Below the pieces are notes generated by a model that saw only the letters and a list, made by a program, of their open reading frames with translations, was not told where the DNA came from and made no database searches. Made by a program: the position numbers and the translations under genes. Shown here piece after piece: positions 38,350 through 47,641 of a stretch of 64,000 bases of DNA; the first letter of the stretch is position 1, and each line of letters begins with the position of its first letter. The stretch lies in assembly GCA_030388825.1 (NCBI GenBank), contig CP128835.1, forward strand, positions 1,916,001-1,980,000. The letters run 5' to 3'. This DNA is from Rossellomorea sp. AcN35-11 (GTDB lineage: Bacteria; Bacillota; Bacilli; Bacillales; Bacillaceae_B).

Positions 38350-38949
38350 TTGATAGAATCAACTAGAGAAAAGACCCTTCGAATGGGGCTGATCGGCCTT
38401 TGTGTTCTTATAGTTTTAGGAGGGTTATTTTATTCTTCCAGCCAGGTGACAGTGCCTGAAAGATCGGTTCATGCCGAGGTCTTATCTGCAGGGGGGGAAG
38501 ATCGCAATCCCGTCATTGCAGTAGCAAAGATGGTTCAAGACCAGCCTGTCCTTGTCATTTATGAAATAGATAAAAGAAATCAATACTACTTTAAGGTATT
38601 ACATAGCGTGTCGTTAAAGAAGTCAGTGAAAGAACTGGGCGTTACAAAAGACAAAAGTGGAATCTGGGCTCAGGTGGATCAGGGTCAGTGGATATTATTT
38701 TCACCGTCCTTAGACGTGTTAGAGGAGAGGAAAAAGTCCCCTTCTTCCATGATTTCCAGTCAGCAGTCATTTGAATATGATGAGCACGATCAGTTACTGG
38801 ACATTTCCCTGCGGGAGAGGAAAGATCCGATCCGTGTGAAAGTATCAGATGGGGAAGGGGTGCCGGCTGAAGTTCATTCCTTATCGGAAGACCGGTCCTT
38901 ATGGCTTGTGGTATTGCCTGAAGATCTGTTGCTGGCCCAGGGTAGATGA
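38350..38949 (+). CDS. Single-pass membrane protein of unknown function upstream of dgcP
   Basis: A protein of about 199 residues with one N-terminal TM helix (MGLIGLCVLIVLGGLFYSSS) and an extracytoplasmic region I do not recognise (PVIAVAKMVQDQPVLVIYEIDKRNQYYFKVLHSVSLKK ... LWLVVLPEDLLLAQGR). The start is probably the TTG at 38350, 6 nt after AGGTGA; the ATG at 38344 directly abuts that box. A TATAAT lies at about 38310. It is 38 nt upstream of the diguanylate cyclase gene, so the two may be co-transcribed, and a sensory or modulating role is conceivable but not shown. Confidence 0.65.
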   Translation: MIESTREKTLRMGLIGLCVLIVLGGLFYSSSQVTVPERSVHAEVLSAGGEDRNPVIAVAKMVQDQPVLVIYEIDKRNQYYFKVLHSVSLKKSVKELGVTKDKSGIWAQVDQGQWILFSPSLDVLEERKKSPSSMISSQQSFEYDEHDQLLDISLRERKDPIRVKVSDGEGVPAEVHSLSEDRSLWLVVLPEDLLLAQGR

Positions 38950-38987
38950 TAAACGTTTCACAAACCTTTTAGGTGTGGGTGAGAAAA

Positions 38988-40820
38988 ATGTACGTTGTTT
39001 ATAATTCTTTGAATGAATACAAGTCAAAGCTGTTTGATTTAATCTATGAAGAGAAGCTGGCGGGGGATGGGCAGTCGGAACATCTGCAAAAGTGGCTGGC
39101 CATTATTAAAGAGAGTCTTGATATTGAACAGGCATTTCTGTATTTCTACAGCGGGTCAACCTATATCCTGCACCATCCAAGGCATAATCCCGATGCACCC
39201 CTTGTTTTGGCAGAAACGAAGGGAGAGTACATTCTTGCCCCCGTTATGGTCGAGCAAGAGGATCAAATGGCCGTTCGTTTTCATTTTACGAATAGAGATG
39301 GCAGTCCTTCAGCCATTCTTTTATTAAAAATGAATGATGGTGATATAAAGTCGGATGACCGTCAAATCCATGCGTTTTGGGAAGCGAGCAATCAGTTTCT
39401 GCAGCATACGGGCTGGATTCAGACTGTCCTTGAAGATGAAAGGCGTTACAGGGAATTATTCAAAGTAACGGAAATCTTTCATTCAACAAGAGATGTCTAC
39501 ACGCTTCTCGTGCAGATCATTGAAACGTTGAAACAAGTGTTTCCCATTGATGAATTTCACCTGTTATTGTCTAATGACCGGTATGAGTTTGGTGAACTTC
39601 CCATCAAGAACTTTGACTTTGACCTTGCCACAGAGCATGCCATGCAGTCATTTGTGAGTGGAAGCATCGAAGTCAGCAGGAAGAATGTCCTGTTTGCCCC
39701 TTTGAAAGGGAAACAAGGGATTTATGGCGTACTTGAAGTGAAGTCGAAGTCACATGCAACATTTACGGATCAAAAGATCGAATTCATTCGTTTACTTGCC
39801 TATACGGCAGGGAGTGCCCTTGAGAATGCCAAACTTTATGAGCAGTCCAAGAGGCTCATCACCGATTTGCAGCTCATCAATGAAACGTCCCATCAATTGA
39901 ACCTGAATCTGAGATTGACGGATACGGTCATGTTATTGAAGAAACAGATCGAACGGTCGTTTCAGGCATCAGCGATCGGTTTCGTGCTCCATCACAATGG
40001 AGACTATCGAATGTTGGAAGAAAGCTCTTCTGTGTTCTTTCATGAAAAGGGTGAAAAGTATATCTCTTATGTAAAAGGGAGATTGGAGAAGGAACGGGAT
40101 GCCATCTTTTTAGGAGATGTGAGTGAACGATTCAATGAAAAGGTCGACTATCCTTCCGTCATGGCGGTGCCCATGATGCAGGATGATGCCCTGTTGGGTT
40201 TTTGCGTGGTGCTCCATGAAGATCCGTACAAATTTTCATTTGATATGTACAAGCTCCTTCAATCGTTCATCCATCATTCCACCCTTGCGATTACCAATGC
40301 CATCCTTCGTGAAAAACTCGAGCATATGGTCATCACCGATCATATGACCAAACTGTTTGCCCGAAATTACCTCGATGATAAAATGAATGCAGCCATGAAA
40401 AGAGATTCAGAGGGCACCTTATTGTTAATCGACATAGATGATTTTAAACAGGTGAATGATAATTATGGCCATCAGATCGGTGATGAGGTCATTATCAATG
40501 TGTCGAATCTGATTAAAGAAATCGTGGGTCATCATGGGTTTGTCGCAAGATGGGGAGGAGAAGAATTAGCCGTCTACCTGCCCTTCCTCGACCATGAGGA
40601 TGGCGGGAAGATTGCCCAACGCATGATTGCGGAGATCCCACTCAAAACAGATCCATCCGTGACTCTTTCATGCGGTGTATCCACATGGAGGACAGGGGAC
40701 GAACAGTGCCCTAAGTCTGTGAAGGAACTGGTGAAAAAAGCAGATGAAGCCCTCTATTATGCCAAAAATAACGGAAAGAACCAGGTTGTGAAAGATTGTG
40801 ACGGTGTCATCCTGGAATGA
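38988..40820 (+). CDS. dgcP: GAF-GGDEF diguanylate cyclase DgcP (YtrP)
   Basis: A 610-residue protein with an N-terminal GAF-like region (residues 1-140), two further GAF domains (about 150-300 and 305-445) and a C-terminal GGDEF domain (LEHMVITDHMTKLFARNYLDDKMNAAM, LIDIDDFKQVNDNYGHQIGDEVI, RWGGEELAVYLP). It should make c-di-GMP from two GTP in the cytoplasm; the GGEEL signature is compatible with activity, and no RxxD inhibitory site was seen before it. The start is the ATG at 38988 behind GGGTGAG. It is the expected neighbour of rpsD. Confidence 0.92.
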   Translation: MYVVYNSLNEYKSKLFDLIYEEKLAGDGQSEHLQKWLAIIKESLDIEQAFLYFYSGSTYILHHPRHNPDAPLVLAETKGEYILAPVMVEQEDQMAVRFHFTNRDGSPSAILLLKMNDGDIKSDDRQIHAFWEASNQFLQHTGWIQTVLEDERRYRELFKVTEIFHSTRDVYTLLVQIIETLKQVFPIDEFHLLLSNDRYEFGELPIKNFDFDLATEHAMQSFVSGSIEVSRKNVLFAPLKGKQGIYGVLEVKSKSHATFTDQKIEFIRLLAYTAGSALENAKLYEQSKRLITDLQLINETSHQLNLNLRLTDTVMLLKKQIERSFQASAIGFVLHHNGDYRMLEESSSVFFHEKGEKYISYVKGRLEKERDAIFLGDVSERFNEKVDYPSVMAVPMMQDDALLGFCVVLHEDPYKFSFDMYKLLQSFIHHSTLAITNAILREKLEHMVITDHMTKLFARNYLDDKMNAAMKRDSEGTLLLIDIDDFKQVNDNYGHQIGDEVIINVSNLIKEIVGHHGFVARWGGEELAVYLPFLDHEDGGKIAQRMIAEIPLKTDPSVTLSCGVSTWRTGDEQCPKSVKELVKKADEALYYAKNNGKNQVVKDCDGVILE

Positions 40821-40822
40821 TG

Positions 40823-40863
40823 AAACCCGGGAAGAGGTCCTAGTGCTCTCCCGGGTTTATCTT
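40823..40863 (+). terminator. Terminator after dgcP
   Basis: A stem AAACCCGGGAAGA/TCTCCCGGGTTT ends in a T-rich tail. Confidence 0.8.
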
Positions 40864-40896
40864 TACACAGATGGATGTTTTCCTTTATCACTTTAG

Positions 40897-40910
40897 TGTA
40901 ACCGCTTTCT
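40897..40910 (+). promoter_or_regulatory. Candidate cre upstream of the methionine gamma-lyase gene
   Basis: TGTAACCGCTTTCT matches the cre consensus TGWNANCGNTNWCA at every fixed position but the last. A TAGAAT -10-like hexamer follows at about 40933, so the site lies just upstream of the probable promoter. Confidence 0.4.
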
Positions 40911-40982
40911 TTTTTGGCGGTGTTATCATATTCTAGAATAGTAGTTACTTAGACTTAAAGGGATTACTGGGAGGAATACTTT

Positions 40983-42182
40983 ATGAAAGAAGAGAAGCGT
41001 TTTGAAACAAGGGTGATTCATGAGGGGTATACATCATCACAGCACTTTGATAGTTTAGCGCCACCTTTATATCAAACTTCCACTTATACCTTTGCAAATG
41101 CGAAACAAGGGGAGAATCGCTTTGCCGGTGAAGAAGAAGGATATATATATTCAAGACTTGGAAACCCGACGGTATCGATCCTTGAGGACAGAATGGCATC
41201 GCTGGAGGGAGGGGAAGCGGCACTGGCCTTTGGTTCAGGGATGGCGGCTGTCTCGGCGGTATTATTCTCCCTGGTCAAATCGGGTGATCACATTCTCTGC
41301 TCACAGGGGGTGTATGGCTGTACGTTCGGTTTACTTCAATTACTTCAAGAGAAATTCTCCATCCAACATGACTTTTCTTCCATGAGTACAGAAGACGAGA
41401 TCCGGAATAAAATCACGGATCAAACGAGCTGTATCTACGTAGAAACACCGATCAATCCGACGATGCAGCTGATCGATCTTGAGCTTGTCGTCAAGGTTGC
41501 TAGGGAAAAAGGGATCCCTGTCGTGGTGGATAACACATTCTGTTCTCCTTATTTACAACGTCCGTTGGAACTGGGGTGCGATATTGTCATCCACAGTGCG
41601 ACAAAGTATATCGGAGGTCATGGAGATGTCGTAGCAGGACTCATCGTGGGATCTAGGGAAAAGATAGCAGAGATTCGGATGACCACTCAAAAGGATATCG
41701 GGGGAATCATTTCTCCATTTGATGCATGGCTATTACTGCGGGGGTTAAAAACACTGGCCGTCCGGATGGATCGTCACTGTGATAGCGCTGAAAAGATTGC
41801 AGGCCTTCTGGCTGAGCATCCAGCAGTTGAAACCGTCATCTACCCGGGCCACTCCGATCATCCTCAACATGAGGTAATGAAGAAACAAATGAAAAAGGCC
41901 GGAGGGATGATCTCCTTTACGATAAAAGGATCGAAGGAAGAGGCCCAACAGCTGATGGACGACCTTGAGATGATCAAGATTGCCGTGAGTCTGGGAGATG
42001 CAGAAACCTTGATTCAGCATCCGGCAACCATGACTCATTCGGTCGTACCTGAAGAATCAAGAAAAGGCATGGGAATCGGTGACACACTCCTGAGACTGTC
42101 GGTTGGATTGGAAGCACCTGATGACATTTGGGATGATTTAGCCCAAGCCTTAAATAAAGCGTTTGTAAAGAGCGCACTTTAG
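40983..42182 (+). CDS. Cys/Met metabolism PLP enzyme, probable methionine gamma-lyase
   Basis: A 399-residue gamma-family PLP enzyme. Markers are TRVIHEGYTSSQHFDSLAPPLYQTSTYTF, YSRLGNPT, CSQGVYGCTFGLL, VVDNTFCSPYLQRPLELGCDIVIHSATKYIGGHGD (PLP lysine in SATK) and LIQHPATMTHS. The YGC arrangement (Tyr then Cys two residues later) is the methionine gamma-lyase pattern, so release of methanethiol, ammonia and 2-oxobutyrate from methionine is the best guess; a cystathionine gamma-lyase or synthase activity is the alternative. It has its own terminator and a cre-like site upstream. It is absent from this position in B. subtilis. Confidence 0.82.
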   Translation: MKEEKRFETRVIHEGYTSSQHFDSLAPPLYQTSTYTFANAKQGENRFAGEEEGYIYSRLGNPTVSILEDRMASLEGGEAALAFGSGMAAVSAVLFSLVKSGDHILCSQGVYGCTFGLLQLLQEKFSIQHDFSSMSTEDEIRNKITDQTSCIYVETPINPTMQLIDLELVVKVAREKGIPVVVDNTFCSPYLQRPLELGCDIVIHSATKYIGGHGDVVAGLIVGSREKIAEIRMTTQKDIGGIISPFDAWLLLRGLKTLAVRMDRHCDSAEKIAGLLAEHPAVETVIYPGHSDHPQHEVMKKQMKKAGGMISFTIKGSKEEAQQLMDDLEMIKIAVSLGDAETLIQHPATMTHSVVPEESRKGMGIGDTLLRLSVGLEAPDDIWDDLAQALNKAFVKSAL

Positions 42183-42218
42183 GAAGAGAACCTGTTCGCA
42201 AAGATACGTAAATAAGTC

Positions 42219-42250
42219 AACGACCAGACGGATGTCTGGTCGTTTTCTTG
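42219..42250 (+). terminator. Terminator after the methionine gamma-lyase gene
   Basis: A stem AACGACCAGAC/GTCTGGTCGTT is followed by a T-rich tail. Confidence 0.75.
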
Positions 42251-42280
42251 ATTTATGAAGAGGGCATACTTGAATGAAGG

Positions 42281-42712
42281 TCACTTGGGAGGATCAAAAA
42301 ACTCCATATGTGTTTTCTCCTGTTTATAGTAATCCAATCGGTCTTGTAATGTACCAGTATGAAACTCAAATTTATGCCCGTCCGGGTCCGTGAAATAGAT
42401 GGACTTCTGATCTTTCTTGTCTCTTGGACGACCCGTTAAGATGTTTACATCCAGATGTTTAAGTTTTTCGTACTGTTTTTCAACGTCATCTTCTTCGATT
42501 GAAAAAGCAATATGTGTATAGGACTGGGCTATTTCGTTGCGCTGAATATCTTTCTCTTCATTGAGAGCAAGCCATATTCCATTCAAGTCAAGATAAGCGG
42601 TGCTTCTGCCTTTAACCAATAATGTAGCATCAAATACGTTTGTGTAGAACTCGATGGAATGATGTAAATCAGAAACTGAAAACAATAAATGATTAAGCCC
42701 TTTTATTGACAT
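42281..42712 (-). CDS. fosB: Metallothiol transferase FosB
   Basis: A 143-residue glyoxalase/VOC-fold enzyme that opens the fosfomycin epoxide with bacillithiol (or cysteine), giving resistance. The N-terminal metal His lies in [21 protein letters not shown], and the rest follows FosB closely: [24 protein letters not shown] (second His) and [33 protein letters not shown] (metal Glu in FEFH). The start ATG follows GGAGGTGACGAA. It sits between the methionine gamma-lyase gene and ytsP, an insertion relative to B. subtilis gene order. Confidence 0.93.
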   Translation of the reverse strand: MSIKGLNHLLFSVSDLHHSIEFYTNVFDATLLVKGRSTAYLDLNGIWLALNEEKDIQRNEIAQSYTHIAFSIEEDDVEKQYEKLKHLDVNILTGRPRDKKDQKSIYFTDPDGHKFEFHTGTLQDRLDYYKQEKTHMEFFDPPK

Positions 42713-42819
42713 TTCGTCACCTCCATAAGTGATGGAATTGAAGGAAGTCAGCTGCTATGTGTATTTCCACAGGTGACACCTTGCATCTTCCATGACAATC
42801 ACCAATAATCCTTTCATGA

Positions 42820-42853
42820 AAAAGAACCCGGCACTATCGACTGCCGGGTCCTG
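42820..42853 (-). terminator. Terminator of ytsP
   Basis: A perfect 8-bp stem ACCCGGCA/TGCCGGGT is followed on the minus strand by a T-rich run. Confidence 0.75.
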
Positions 42854-42870
42854 AGGGTCTTATTCACATT

Positions 42871-43356
42871 TTACAGATGCTTGACCAGCTCATCTGCGAA
42901 GATTTCCAGGTATTTCTGATCCTCTTCGTCGAATCTGGCTTTTTCAGGGCTGTCAATGTCGAGGACACCAATCAGTTCTCCTTCTTTCACAAGGGGAATG
43001 ACGATTTCCGATTGAGAGGCGGCATCGCATGCGATATGGCCTGGGAATTGGTGGACATCATCGACTAACAGTGTTTTTTGTTCACTTGCCGAAGTTCCGC
43101 AAACGCCTTTTCCCAACGGGATCCTTACACATGCAGGCAGTCCCTGGAATGGCCCCAGCACCAGTTGGTTGCTTTCTTCTTCATATAAATAGAACCCTAC
43201 CCAGTTAATCCGGTCCAAAAATTGGTTTAATAGGGCAGAAGCATTGCTGAGATTGGCTATTTGGTTTGGTTCGCCTTCCAATAGAGCTTTCAACTGCTTT
43301 GTCACAAGACCAAAGCCCTGTTCCTTTGTACCTTGGTATTTTTCTGCTTTAAACAC
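42871..43356 (-). CDS. ytsP: Free methionine-(R)-sulfoxide reductase, GAF type (YtsP)
   Basis: A 161-residue single GAF domain with the three cysteines of the fRMsr family: LPACVRIPLGKGVCGTSA and HIACDAASQSEIVIPL. These reduce free Met-R-sulfoxide with thioredoxin recycling. INWVGFYLYEEESNQLVLGPFQG and GVLDIDSPEKARFDEED complete the GAF signature. The start is the GTG at 43356, 6 nt after GGGGGAG; the ATG at 43362 abuts that box. Gene order dgcP ... ytsP, refZ matches B. subtilis apart from the two inserted genes. It diverges from refZ. Confidence 0.88.
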   Translation of the reverse strand: MFKAEKYQGTKEQGFGLVTKQLKALLEGEPNQIANLSNASALLNQFLDRINWVGFYLYEEESNQLVLGPFQGLPACVRIPLGKGVCGTSASEQKTLLVDDVHQFPGHIACDAASQSEIVIPLVKEGELIGVLDIDSPEKARFDEEDQKYLEIFADELVKHL

Positions 43357-43638
43357 CAACATCTCCCCCGATTCTACATAATGTGCGTTATTTCATGTCC
43401 GTTCGTTGCCTCAAGCCTTCAGAATAACAAATCCTGTCGAGAAATACTTAAAGGAAATACACACGGAAACACGAATTCTTTTAGTAATCAAACTATACTA
43501 GAAACATCCATTGAACCATTTTTAGCATATTTCATCTTAACCTTCAATGATTAAGATTGTTTCCTTAAAGATTTCTATATATAGAATCCTCGTCACTGTT
43601 TTTTTCATTCGCCTATTATATTTGAAAGAGGGGGAAAT

Positions 43639-44292
43639 ATGAAAAAACTAGATAGCTCCATTCCGACGAAAGAAGCCATATTTCAAGCAGCGGTATATTT
43701 GTTTTATGATCATGGTTTTGATGGGACCTCTGTCCGGGATATAGCCAAAAAGGCAAATGTGAACCCCGCTACCATCTCCTATTACTTTAAAGGGAAGCAG
43801 GGGTTATTGGAAGCATGCTTCACACATTTCTTTGAACAGTATTTACGCTTCCTTCAGGAAGAAGTGGAAGCCTTAAACTATGTAGGTGCGGATATATGCC
43901 TGAAGCGGGCCGTGTACAAAATCTTAAAGTTCCAAAGCGAACATCATCAATTATCCAGGTTCATCTGGAGAGAAGTGTCGATTGATTCACAGGTGGTGCG
44001 AGAGATCATTTCCTCGTATTTAATGAAAGAACGGCACTTTATGAAGAGATTATTTGAGCAGGGGATGAAGGATCATGCCCTGAAGAAGCAGCCGGTGAAC
44101 TTCCTGGTGATCCAGCTCAAGTCCATGCTGACAATGCCTTTCCTCAATAGCCAGCAGCTGAGGGAAGTGTGGCAGATGTTCCCCCAGGAATATTATTTCA
44201 TCGATCAATATTATAAAAATATTGATCAGTGGATTGATTTACTTCTTGTTTCAGAAGCGAAGGAAGTCATGAAGACAGAGCTCATTATCTAA
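43639..44292 (+). CDS. refZ: TetR-family regulator of FtsZ RefZ (YttP)
   Basis: A 217-residue TetR-type DNA-binding protein. The helix-turn-helix reads AIFQAAVYLFYDHGFDGTSVRDIAKKANVNPATISYYFKGKQGLLEACF, and the C-terminal dimerisation part is alpha-helical. In B. subtilis RefZ binds chromosomal motifs near the origin and affects Z-ring placement at sporulation; that role is assigned by synteny and similarity. The ATG follows GAGGGGGAAAT. It lies between divergent ytsP and convergent hisJ, with a terminator after it. Confidence 0.88.
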   Translation: MKKLDSSIPTKEAIFQAAVYLFYDHGFDGTSVRDIAKKANVNPATISYYFKGKQGLLEACFTHFFEQYLRFLQEEVEALNYVGADICLKRAVYKILKFQSEHHQLSRFIWREVSIDSQVVREIISSYLMKERHFMKRLFEQGMKDHALKKQPVNFLVIQLKSMLTMPFLNSQQLREVWQMFPQEYYFIDQYYKNIDQWIDLLLVSEAKEVMKTELII

Positions 44293-44300
44293 AGAATGAG

Positions 44301-44336
44301 AAGGAACTCTCCAGGAATTGGGAGAGTTCTTTTTAC
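44301..44336 (+). terminator. Terminator after refZ
   Basis: A perfect 11-bp stem AGGAACTCTCC/GGAGAGTTCTT is followed by T5. Confidence 0.8.
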
Positions 44337-44380
44337 TAGTCTGCAAGTGTGGTTTTTTGCTAAAAAAAAGAAGAGTGGTG

Positions 44381-44424
44381 GCTGATTTCCGCAGGAGTCG
44401 AGCACCTGCAGCGAAAATCAGCTG
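44381..44424. repeat. Imperfect hairpin element between refZ and hisJ
   Basis: The arms GGCTGATTTCCGCAGG and CCTGCAGCGAAAATCAGCT pair with small bulges around an AGTCGAGCA loop. It has no T run and is not at a gene end, so it looks like a dispersed intergenic hairpin rather than a terminator. No gene is supported in 44337-44515. Confidence 0.45.
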
Positions 44425-44515
44425 TCTAAGCATAAATCCTAGAATCGAAAAAGAAAAAACTTACACACTTTTATAAAGAGTGCTTTTTTAACACCATCAA
44501 CAGTCTGTTTTAGTA

Positions 44516-44563
44516 AGAAAAGGAAAGACAAGAATGATGATCTGTCATTTCCTTTTCTTTTGA
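44516..44563. terminator. Terminator-like hairpin downstream of hisJ
   Basis: AAAAGGAAAGACA pairs with TGTCATTTCCTTTTC around an AGAATGATGATC loop, A-rich to the left and T-rich to the right. It is about 95 nt past the hisJ stop. Confidence 0.55.
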
Positions 44564-44656
44564 TATTGTGTGGTAGCCAGGTTGATTCCTTAAAGAACGT
44601 TAGTTTCAGAAGGAGCAGTTCCCTCACCATGAACCTGTGGAACCCAAGCTTTTTCC

Positions 44657-45448
44657 TTACATCTCCATCTCTCCCCTGCCCTGATCCATTCCGGCAGCGG
44701 AGTGGGCGTCGGAACCGTAGACGGGTTGGATTCCCAGGGATAGGGCTTTTTGAAGGATGTCTGCAGGGGGATAGGATTCACCGCAGTAGGGTTTCACCAA
44801 GCCTGCCCCGTTATAGTCCAATTCGAGTTGTCGATGGGCCATCTCCTTCAATATCAAAGAGGTCTTATCAGAAAAGGAATGAGTGGCAGGGTATAGCTTT
44901 TGAAATTTCTTTACGAGGGTCATATGGCCGATGCGCTTCGGCTTATGAGGGCCGAGATCCGCTCTGATCGATTTCAGCACGGTATCATAATAGTGTTCGT
45001 AAATGGCATCGACGGATCCATAATGCTCCATCATGGATTTGAACACCTCAGGGCTGAAGTCGAGGCATTCCCATTTTCCCTTGTGCTGTAAAAAATGAAC
45101 GGAAAGAATGCCATCATCCATCCGTCCTCCGAAGCGGTTCAGGAATTCGGTTGTTTCTTTTTCAAAGCCTTCAATGTAATCCACTTCCAGACCGGCACGG
45201 ATGATGATCTTGTCTTTATATTTCTCTTTAAAGGTATCAAGGGTTTGAAAATATTCCGTAAGGTGTTCGGATGACATCCCGCTGTCCCTGTCTGGAGTCG
45301 TGTCTTCAAATCCATTGGGAAGAGGGGCATGTTCCGTGAATGTGAGAGCAGTGTAGCCCAGGGAAAGGGCCCTTTCAATATACATCTGGAACGGGTCGGT
45401 GCTTCCGTGTGGACAAAAGGGGGTGTGGATATGACCGTCAATCTTCAC
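44657..45448 (-). CDS. hisJ: Histidinol-phosphatase HisJ (PHP family)
   Basis: 263 residues of a PHP-domain metal phosphatase that performs the penultimate step of histidine synthesis. Motifs: KIDGHIHTPFCPHG (first metal His pair), TFTEHAPLP, GLEVDYIEGFE, LSVHFLQHKG, KRIGHMTLVKKF, ELDYNGAGL and VYGSDAHSAAGMDQG (last Asp-His). The start is the GTG at 45448, 9 nt downstream of AAGGAAGTG, giving the MKIDGHIH N-terminus seen in relatives; the GTG at 45460 sits too close to that box. It is divergent from ezrA, as in B. subtilis. Confidence 0.93.
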   Translation of the reverse strand: MKIDGHIHTPFCPHGSTDPFQMYIERALSLGYTALTFTEHAPLPNGFEDTTPDRDSGMSSEHLTEYFQTLDTFKEKYKDKIIIRAGLEVDYIEGFEKETTEFLNRFGGRMDDGILSVHFLQHKGKWECLDFSPEVFKSMMEHYGSVDAIYEHYYDTVLKSIRADLGPHKPKRIGHMTLVKKFQKLYPATHSFSDKTSLILKEMAHRQLELDYNGAGLVKPYCGESYPPADILQKALSLGIQPVYGSDAHSAAGMDQGRGEMEM

Positions 45449-45663
45449 CAAAGTATTCACTTCCTTGTAAATGATGATAAATATTTGTTAAAAAAGTCTA
45501 TTTTCCCTTGAAATAGCTGAAAATGTCTTTTTATCACTGAAAAATTAGAAATTAATAGTCAAAAATTGTCGTTAACATGGTATCATTATAGCAACGAGAA
45601 TTTATTAATGAAACATTCAAATTGATATAGATGTCTACTGAATAGTTGAACAGGGGGCTTAAG

Positions 45664-47356
45664 ATGCAATACGTCATCGCTGGAATAATACTTATCTTAA
45701 TCATATTCCTAATCGGATTTATTTCTAGAAAAAAATATTATGCTGAAGTCGATCGCTATGAAGCTTGGAAAATCGATATTATGAACAAGCCGGTATCGGA
45801 TGAACTCTCCAAAGTGAAGCAGTTGAATATGACGGGGCAGACTGAGGAATTGTTTGACGGTTGGAGACAGGGATGGGATGAGATTGTTGCTGTACAGCTT
45901 CCTGATGTTGAAGAACTGCTGTTCGATGCAGAGGAGTACACCGATAAATTTCGTTTCAACAAAGCAAAAGAAGTTCTGGCGAGAATCGAGGAGGTCCTTT
46001 CTGGTATCGAAGAAAAGATCGAACAGATCCTCAACGAGTTACATGATTTAGTAGGCAGTGAAGAGAAGAATCGTGAAGAAATCCAGGCCCTGCAGGAAGA
46101 ATATCGAAACAGTAAGAAGCAGTTGCTCGCATATCGACATACATACGGTCAATCCGCTAAGTACATAGAAGACATCCTGGATAAGCTTTCCGAGCAGATC
46201 AATCAGTTCAATGAACTGACCGAGCAGGGGAACTACCTGGATGCAAGGGAAATCGTGCTGAGCCTTGCACAGGAGATGAAGGATATCGCCTACAAAATGG
46301 AGACGATTCCGAAGCTGATCACGGAGTGCGAGCATCTTTTACCATCGCAATTATCGGAATTGGAAGCCGGGTTCACAGAGATGAACGATCAGGGTTACAC
46401 GCTTGATCATATTCAAGTGGAGAAAGAGGTTGCCTCCCTTAAGGAAGCTCTCACAGCCTTCCATAAAAACCTTGAAGAACTGAAGGTGGAAGAGGTCGAG
46501 GAAGGGATTCAGGACATGAAAGTCAAGGTGGAAACCCTTTATGATCTGTTAGAAAAAGAAGTCCATTCCAGACATTTTGTCCAACAGTATATGGAACAGA
46601 CAACAGAAGGCCTCATTAAGGCGAAGGAAGATAATGAGGATATCCAGTCAGAAGTTTCCATGGTCAAACAGGCCTATCACCTTCAAGATACAGATCTCAG
46701 TACACCGAGTGAGATCGAAAAGAAAATCATCCAGCTTTCAAAGCGTCACGAACTCCTGATGACGAAAGAAGAGTCTAATGCGACGGCCTACTCGATTTTA
46801 AGTGATGAACTGAAAGGGATCAGGGACGGCCTGGAAGAATTGAACCGGGATCAGAGCGAGTTCTCCATCCATTTACAGAACCTGCGCAAAGACGAACTGG
46901 CCACCCGTGAGAAGATTCAGGAGCTGAAGAAGAAGGTTGCAGAAGCGAGCCGCATGATTTCTAAGAGTAATGTACCGGGCTTACCAGTTGATTACAAAGA
47001 GCTTCTGGAGGAAGTGCACCGCAAGATCGAGCAGGTAAATGTCGGTCTAACCGAGAAGCCTTTAAATATGAAGTTTGTACAGGAAACATTGATGGGGGCA
47101 GAGGACACCGTCGACCACTTCTATACAAAGACGCAAAGTTTAATCGAGAACGTCATCCTGTCCGAGAAGATCATCCAATATGGAAATCGCTATCGCAGTA
47201 AGTATAGCTCGGTCAGAGAAGGTCTTCAGTCAGCTGAAGAAGCGTTCAGACAATATGATTACCGTAGCTTTGGAAGAGGCTGCCACAACGATTGAAAAAG
47301 TAGAGCCTGGTGCTCTGAAGAAAATCGAGAAAATGATGGGACTCGAGGAAAGGTAG
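45664..47356 (+). CDS. ezrA: Septation ring formation regulator EzrA, frameshifted near its end
   Basis: A membrane-anchored spectrin-like protein that restrains FtsZ ring assembly. One N-terminal TM helix (MQYVIAGIILILIIFLIGFISRKK) is followed by about 540 residues of helical coiled coil (GWRQGWDEIVAVQLPDVEELLFDAEEYTDKFRFNKAKEVL ...). The frame breaks after FRQYDYRS near 47269-47271. Removing one T (or restoring two bases) gives LEEAATTIEKVEPGALKKIEKMMGLEER to the stop at 47356, about 563 residues, the family length. The ATG follows CAGGGGGCTTAA. Its stop overlaps the next small gene. Confidence 0.93.
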
Positions 47357-47641
47357 TGGAGAAAGGGGCTATTTGGATAACCGCAGTGGTGTGCCTGATT
47401 GTTTGGATGTCTGTCATAGCCTTATTCCTCTTTCCACCAGAACCGCCCCCAGCCCGTCCTCTCCAAATGGAGACAGCGGAGAAGGAGCCCTCCCCCCACG
47501 TCTTCATCCCCTTCCGAAAGGCCGGTGAAGAGGGAAGATGACTCTGAGGGGTTAACGAGGGCGGAGATAGAGGAATTGTTAATAGAAGACAAAGTAAGTA
47601 TTGACGTTCTCCTCGATTGGCTCAGTAATAAAAAGGACTGA
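47356..47641 (+). CDS. Small membrane protein downstream of ezrA, frameshifted at a C6 run
   Basis: The GTG at 47356 overlaps the last base of the ezrA TAG, so translation is probably coupled. The product begins MEKGAIWITAVVCLIVWMSVIALFLFPPEPPP, a single TM helix. The frame breaks in the C run 47492-47497; with one C removed it continues SPTSSSPSERPVKREDDSEGLTRAEIEELLIEDKVSIDVLLDWLSNKKD to 47641, giving 94 residues. The C-terminal acidic helix after a Ser/Pro linker looks like a protein-interaction tail. I know no named family. The position suggests a link to division, which is only inference. Confidence 0.55.

Noticed and set aside
44439..44630. Minus-strand open frame after hisJ as a continuation of HisJ
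   Set aside because: HisJ already ends at normal length after GSDAHSAAGMDQG; the extra frame is unlike PHP proteins and crosses a hairpin.
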